21,240 bases of DNA from Takakia lepidozioides (Eukaryota > Streptophyta > Takakiopsida > Takakiales > Takakiaceae). The notes beneath the pieces were generated by a model. It saw nothing but the letters and a program-made list of their open reading frames with translations, had not been told where the DNA came from and searched no databases. Positions 18,719-21,240 of the stretch are shown here, piece by piece. The position numbers and the translations under genes are program-made. Location of the stretch: NCBI GenBank assembly GCA_030704615.1, contig CM060731.1, positions 53,260,001-53,281,240 of the forward strand, in the 5' to 3' direction. Numbering within the stretch: position 1 is the stretch's first letter; each line of letters begins with the position of its first letter.

Positions 18719-18801
18719 GCTACCGGATATAGCAAGGAGCCAGGACCTGCCATGCCGCGTTAGCGGCGAGGATGTCATGGCGACCTGCTATATCCGGTAG
18801 C
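18719..18801. other. Long hairpin with 16-bp perfect outer stem
   Basis: GCTACCGGATATAGCA (18719-18734) and TGCTATATCCGGTAGC (18786-18801) are exact reverse complements. Inside, GCCATG pairs with CATGGC and CCGC pairs with GCGG around GTTA. A related half-site, GCTACCGGACATA, follows at 18818-18830. It is foldback-element or small-RNA-precursor-like in shape only; no mature RNA can be assigned. Confidence 0.7.
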
Positions 18802-18850
18802 AGGGCACCTCTTGAGCGCTACCGGACATAACCGGTTTTTAGGGCTGCGA

Positions 18851-18953
18851 GCAAGTCAGTTTACCCTTGTACGTACTTACCACCACGTTTTATATCCATG
18901 CAAGCCAGTCAGTTTACCCTTGTATGTACCTACCACCACGTTTTCTATCCATT
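18851..18953 (+). repeat. 53-bp tandem duplication
   Basis: AGTCAGTTTACCCTTGTA.GTAC.TACCACCACGTTTT..ATCCAT occurs at 18854 and 18907 with a period of exactly 53 and few differences. Confidence 0.8.
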
Positions 18954-19220
18954 TGGAGCTGTGATATGGAGTTTTCATCCCCGCAGCAGGTAGATCGTAG
19001 AATACCACATACAGCACCCCTCCACAAAACCAGTAGAAACACGCCACGTCAGCGAGTCTCCTCTAAAATCAGTTATGACCTCCATAAAACTACTCCAATG
19101 GAGTGTAAAAAGTAATCCTTGGCTTCCTAAAATTGAACAAGATGGAACTCAAATGTGGTCAGCCATCATGACATGCTATCCCTCTAACACCTTAATTGTT
19201 GGGAGGCGTTCCCAAATATG

Positions 19221-19661
19221 ACTTAGAGCATGGCCACCAGCGGCCATTTCAGACGCGCCAACTCCATTCTGCCATGGCCGGCGGTTTCGGGGCTCTCCCC
19301 GCGTCCCCAGCAGCACCACCCCACTCCTTATAGTGCCGTCCTCTTGCAAATCCGGGCATCTAGAATTCCGTTGCCGTCCCACAAACCCCGCACGGCAACG
19401 TCTTATCCGGGCATTCTCGCTCAAGTGTGATGACAGGTAGGTTAGGTGGCAGGGCCCACAAGTCAACGTAACCATCTCAGCCTGGCGCGCATCTCAGCCG
19501 TGCGCCAGGCGGGAGTGGGGGGGTTTTGCCGTGGGAAGCTGCCATGCTGCTGGCCTTCCCACCAGCTGCCACACTACTATATGGGCTCCGGGCCAAAATT
19601 GGGCTAGTATAATGCGGTTGGCGTGTCTGTTTACCGCGCCACTGCTGGTCATGCTCTAAGT
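19221..19661. mobile_element. MITE-like element, 441 bp
   Basis: The 24-bp ends are inverted with 21 matches: ACTTAGAGCATGGCCACCAG.. at 19221 and its counterpart ending CTGGTCATGCTCTAAGT at 19661. The interior is markedly G+C rich and has a further inverted repeat, GCCTGGCGC (19480-19488) and GCGCCAGGC (19502-19510). There is no transposase. Similar AGAGCAT..CCAGCAG termini are common in plant MITEs. The target-site duplication is unclear, so the superfamily is open. Frames inside it (19176-19475, 19230-19430) are not treated as genes. Confidence 0.65.
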
Positions 19662-20500
19662 ACTTCTCTCTAACTCTGGAATGTCAATAAATGTGGACTG
19701 TCATTAATTATTAATCTATCCACTAAGTGTTGTCATTATGATCATCTTTGAGTTAAAGAGGTTTACTACAGTTACCATTCTGGCCCAGCAGGTGATCTAA
19801 TTTGGACCACTCATAACGAAAGCGCCTTTCAGAGTTTGCATCTGGTTGGTTTAATGTATTTTTCTAGGGGTCCATTTTAGAAAGTGGTTTGAACTCGGTC
19901 CATCTACCTTAAGGTAGAAACACCCAAATATGAGCAGGTCTCAAAATGGACCCCTATTTTTGGGGTTTAAAGTGGTCCCTCCTGCCCTTAAATGGCGACC
20001 TTACTGCCAACGGGCTGATTTAGGTTCCTTCAGGGGCATTGTGGGCCCCATGGTGCTTTGTTAGATGAACAAAAGCGTAACTGTGACCAGCGTATTTGCC
20101 AAATGGAGGCCTTTTATAGGATACCTTTTGCTCTTGTGGGCCGAGTTGTTGGGTGAGTTATTGGGCCATTTCAAGTGCATATCAGGTCAAATGTAGGCTT
20201 CATATTAGATAATATTTCAGTGAGTTATGGTACCCTCTATAGCTCAGGCATAGCATATATGTGCCCAGCCACTTTGATAATATATATCAATTAGCCACTT
20301 CGTCCCAAATTCATGCAATTCAAACCACAAGCTGTTTGTTCAATTGCTCATCCTTTCATATAATTTTCCCCTTACTGCACCAATTGTATGGGCATATTTG
20401 CTTAAGCGCTCACATTTGGGTGTAACTACCTTAGTATATGTAAAAAAAAGACTGCTGCAGAAGTACAACCACAATCATAGGGTTGAGTATATATATCAAA
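19662..20500. other. Intergenic and P450 3' flank
   Basis: This region is AT-rich, with a small foldback at 19865-19956 and no gene. Positions 20200-20500 should include the 3' UTR of the minus-strand P450, but no AATAAA is obvious. Confidence 0.45.
19865..19956. repeat. Foldback with 14-bp arms and central palindrome
   Basis: TAGGGGTCCATTTT (19865-19878) pairs with AAAATGGACCCCTA (19943-19956). Between them is the perfect 14-base palindrome CTACCTTAAGGTAG (19904-19917). The total is 92 bp, which suggests a tiny MITE-like insertion. Confidence 0.7.
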
Positions 20501-21240
20501 CTAAATGGAAGCCATCCTGTAGGTTGCTCTGCCAACAACGAACTCATACAAATGGGCAGGCAACCTTTGGTGTGCCACAGCATGCAAAGGCTTTGCCCTG
20601 GGAACTGTTATTCCGAATTTCTCTGACATGTCCAAAGTAGTGGGGTCCTGCCCAGTTGGAAGGGACCAGTCAAAGCTCTGAAGAAGGCTAGCAAGCATTA
20701 TCTGAACCATGACAAGTCCCAGCGGCATTCCCGGGCATCCCCTTCTTCCGGTTCCAAAAGGCAAAAGCTGGAAGTGCTGGCCTTTCACATCAATCTCAGG
20801 ATGCTCCATGAATCTTTCTGGATCAAACTCAAGAGGTCTTTCCCAGCTAGAAGGATCCCGGCCTATTGCCCATTGGTTGATGATCAGACGGGTTTTGTCT
20901 GGCAGAATATAACCAGCAACTTCGCATGTCTCACGAGACTCGTGGGGAGCCAGCAATGGAACCGCGGGGTGAAGGCGGAAGTTCTCTTTTATTACAGCTT
21001 GTAGGTACTCGAGATTTGGAAGGTCTGATTCCTGGACAAGCCGAGTGGTTCCAACCACAGAATCTAGTTCAGCTTGTACGCGTCTCATAAGATGAGGGTT
21101 GCGTAAAAGCTCGGCCATTGCCCATTCTGTTGTGATCGCCGATGTCTCTGATCCAGCAATCAACATGTCCTGCAACAGGTGAACACACGAATTTTGACCT
21201 CAAAGCTAGCTCTCTACCTGAAGCCGGATTTTTGATCCAG
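20501..21240 (-). CDS. Cytochrome P450, A-type (CYP71-clan), C-terminal half, 5' end outside window
   Basis: Heme-thiolate monooxygenase, normally ER-anchored and fed electrons by P450 reductase; the substrate cannot be read from this part. Exon 21169-20501 encodes about 222 residues with all C-terminal hallmarks: I-helix AGSETS with the oxygen-handling Thr, K-helix ENFR (ExxR), the meander FDPERF, and the heme loop PFGTGRRGCPG with its Cys ligand. The upstream exon visible at 21240-21218 ends ..IRLQ before GT. The join IRLQ/DMLIAG is phase 0 and lies where A-type P450s carry their conserved intron. That gives an intron of 48 bases (21217-21170) with GTAGAG..TTGCAG borders and an in-frame stop inside. 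No break is visible, and the stop TAG is at 20501. The subfamily is not assigned. The general sequence style suits lycophyte, bryophyte or other land-plant CYP71-clan proteins. Confidence 0.9.
21170..21217 (-). other. Short P450 intron (48 nt)
   Basis: The donor GTAGAG follows CAG and the acceptor TTGCAG precedes GAC. The intron contains in-frame TAG, so it must be removed. Its length is well below the usual plant minimum of about 60-70 nt. Confidence 0.6.

Overview
The window looks like intergenic and transposon-rich DNA of a land plant nuclear genome. The evidence is an A-type plant cytochrome P450 with an intron, phase-0 introns with GT..AG borders in a second gene, a chromodomain Ty3/gypsy fragment, LTRs with a primer site and polypurine tract, MITE-like termini and a short TAAACCC telomere-type motif. 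I cannot name the species. There is no operon structure, tRNA, rRNA or CRISPR array.

Layout. 1-3500: no recognisable gene, a ~100-bp repeat family (84-680), and a repeat field rich in CACGTG G-boxes (2440-3000). 3500-6960, minus strand: a decayed multi-exon gene of the plant En/Spm-associated (Transposase_24-like) type. A proline-rich N-terminus, the conserved core, a coiled-coil segment and a C-terminal exon followed by AATAAA can all be traced. An FCP1/NIF-type HAD domain sits between the coiled coil and the C-terminus. 7330-7970: short inverted and direct repeats. 8216-9368, minus: a SWIM zinc-finger ORF whose 5' end runs into an LTR. 9369-12459, minus: a complete-looking 3.1-kb non-autonomous LTR retrotransposon with LTRs, PBS, PPT and two unrecognised ORFs. 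12460-14624, minus: the 3' end of a chromovirus (integrase C-terminal part, chromodomain, PPT, start of 3' LTR). 15309-15803, plus: the C-terminal remnant of a LINE reverse-transcriptase protein. 15900-17000: a second G-box field, then a heat-shock-promoter-like block. 17300-19100: tandem repeats and a long hairpin. 19221-19661: a MITE-like element. 20501 to the right edge, minus: the heme-binding half of a cytochrome P450, cut by the window end.

The P450 is the only gene that looks like an intact ordinary host gene. The mobile elements each carry frameshifts or stops. Several stops are TAG where CAG would fit, or TGA where CGA would fit, which is what deamination of methylated cytosine would produce. 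The most unusual points are the HAD domain inside a transposase-type gene and the small LTR element. In that element ORF1 starts inside the LTR and runs across the primer-binding site, and the ORF2 stop codon touches the 3' LTR. Its two LTRs are 97% alike over 125 bp but much less alike elsewhere.
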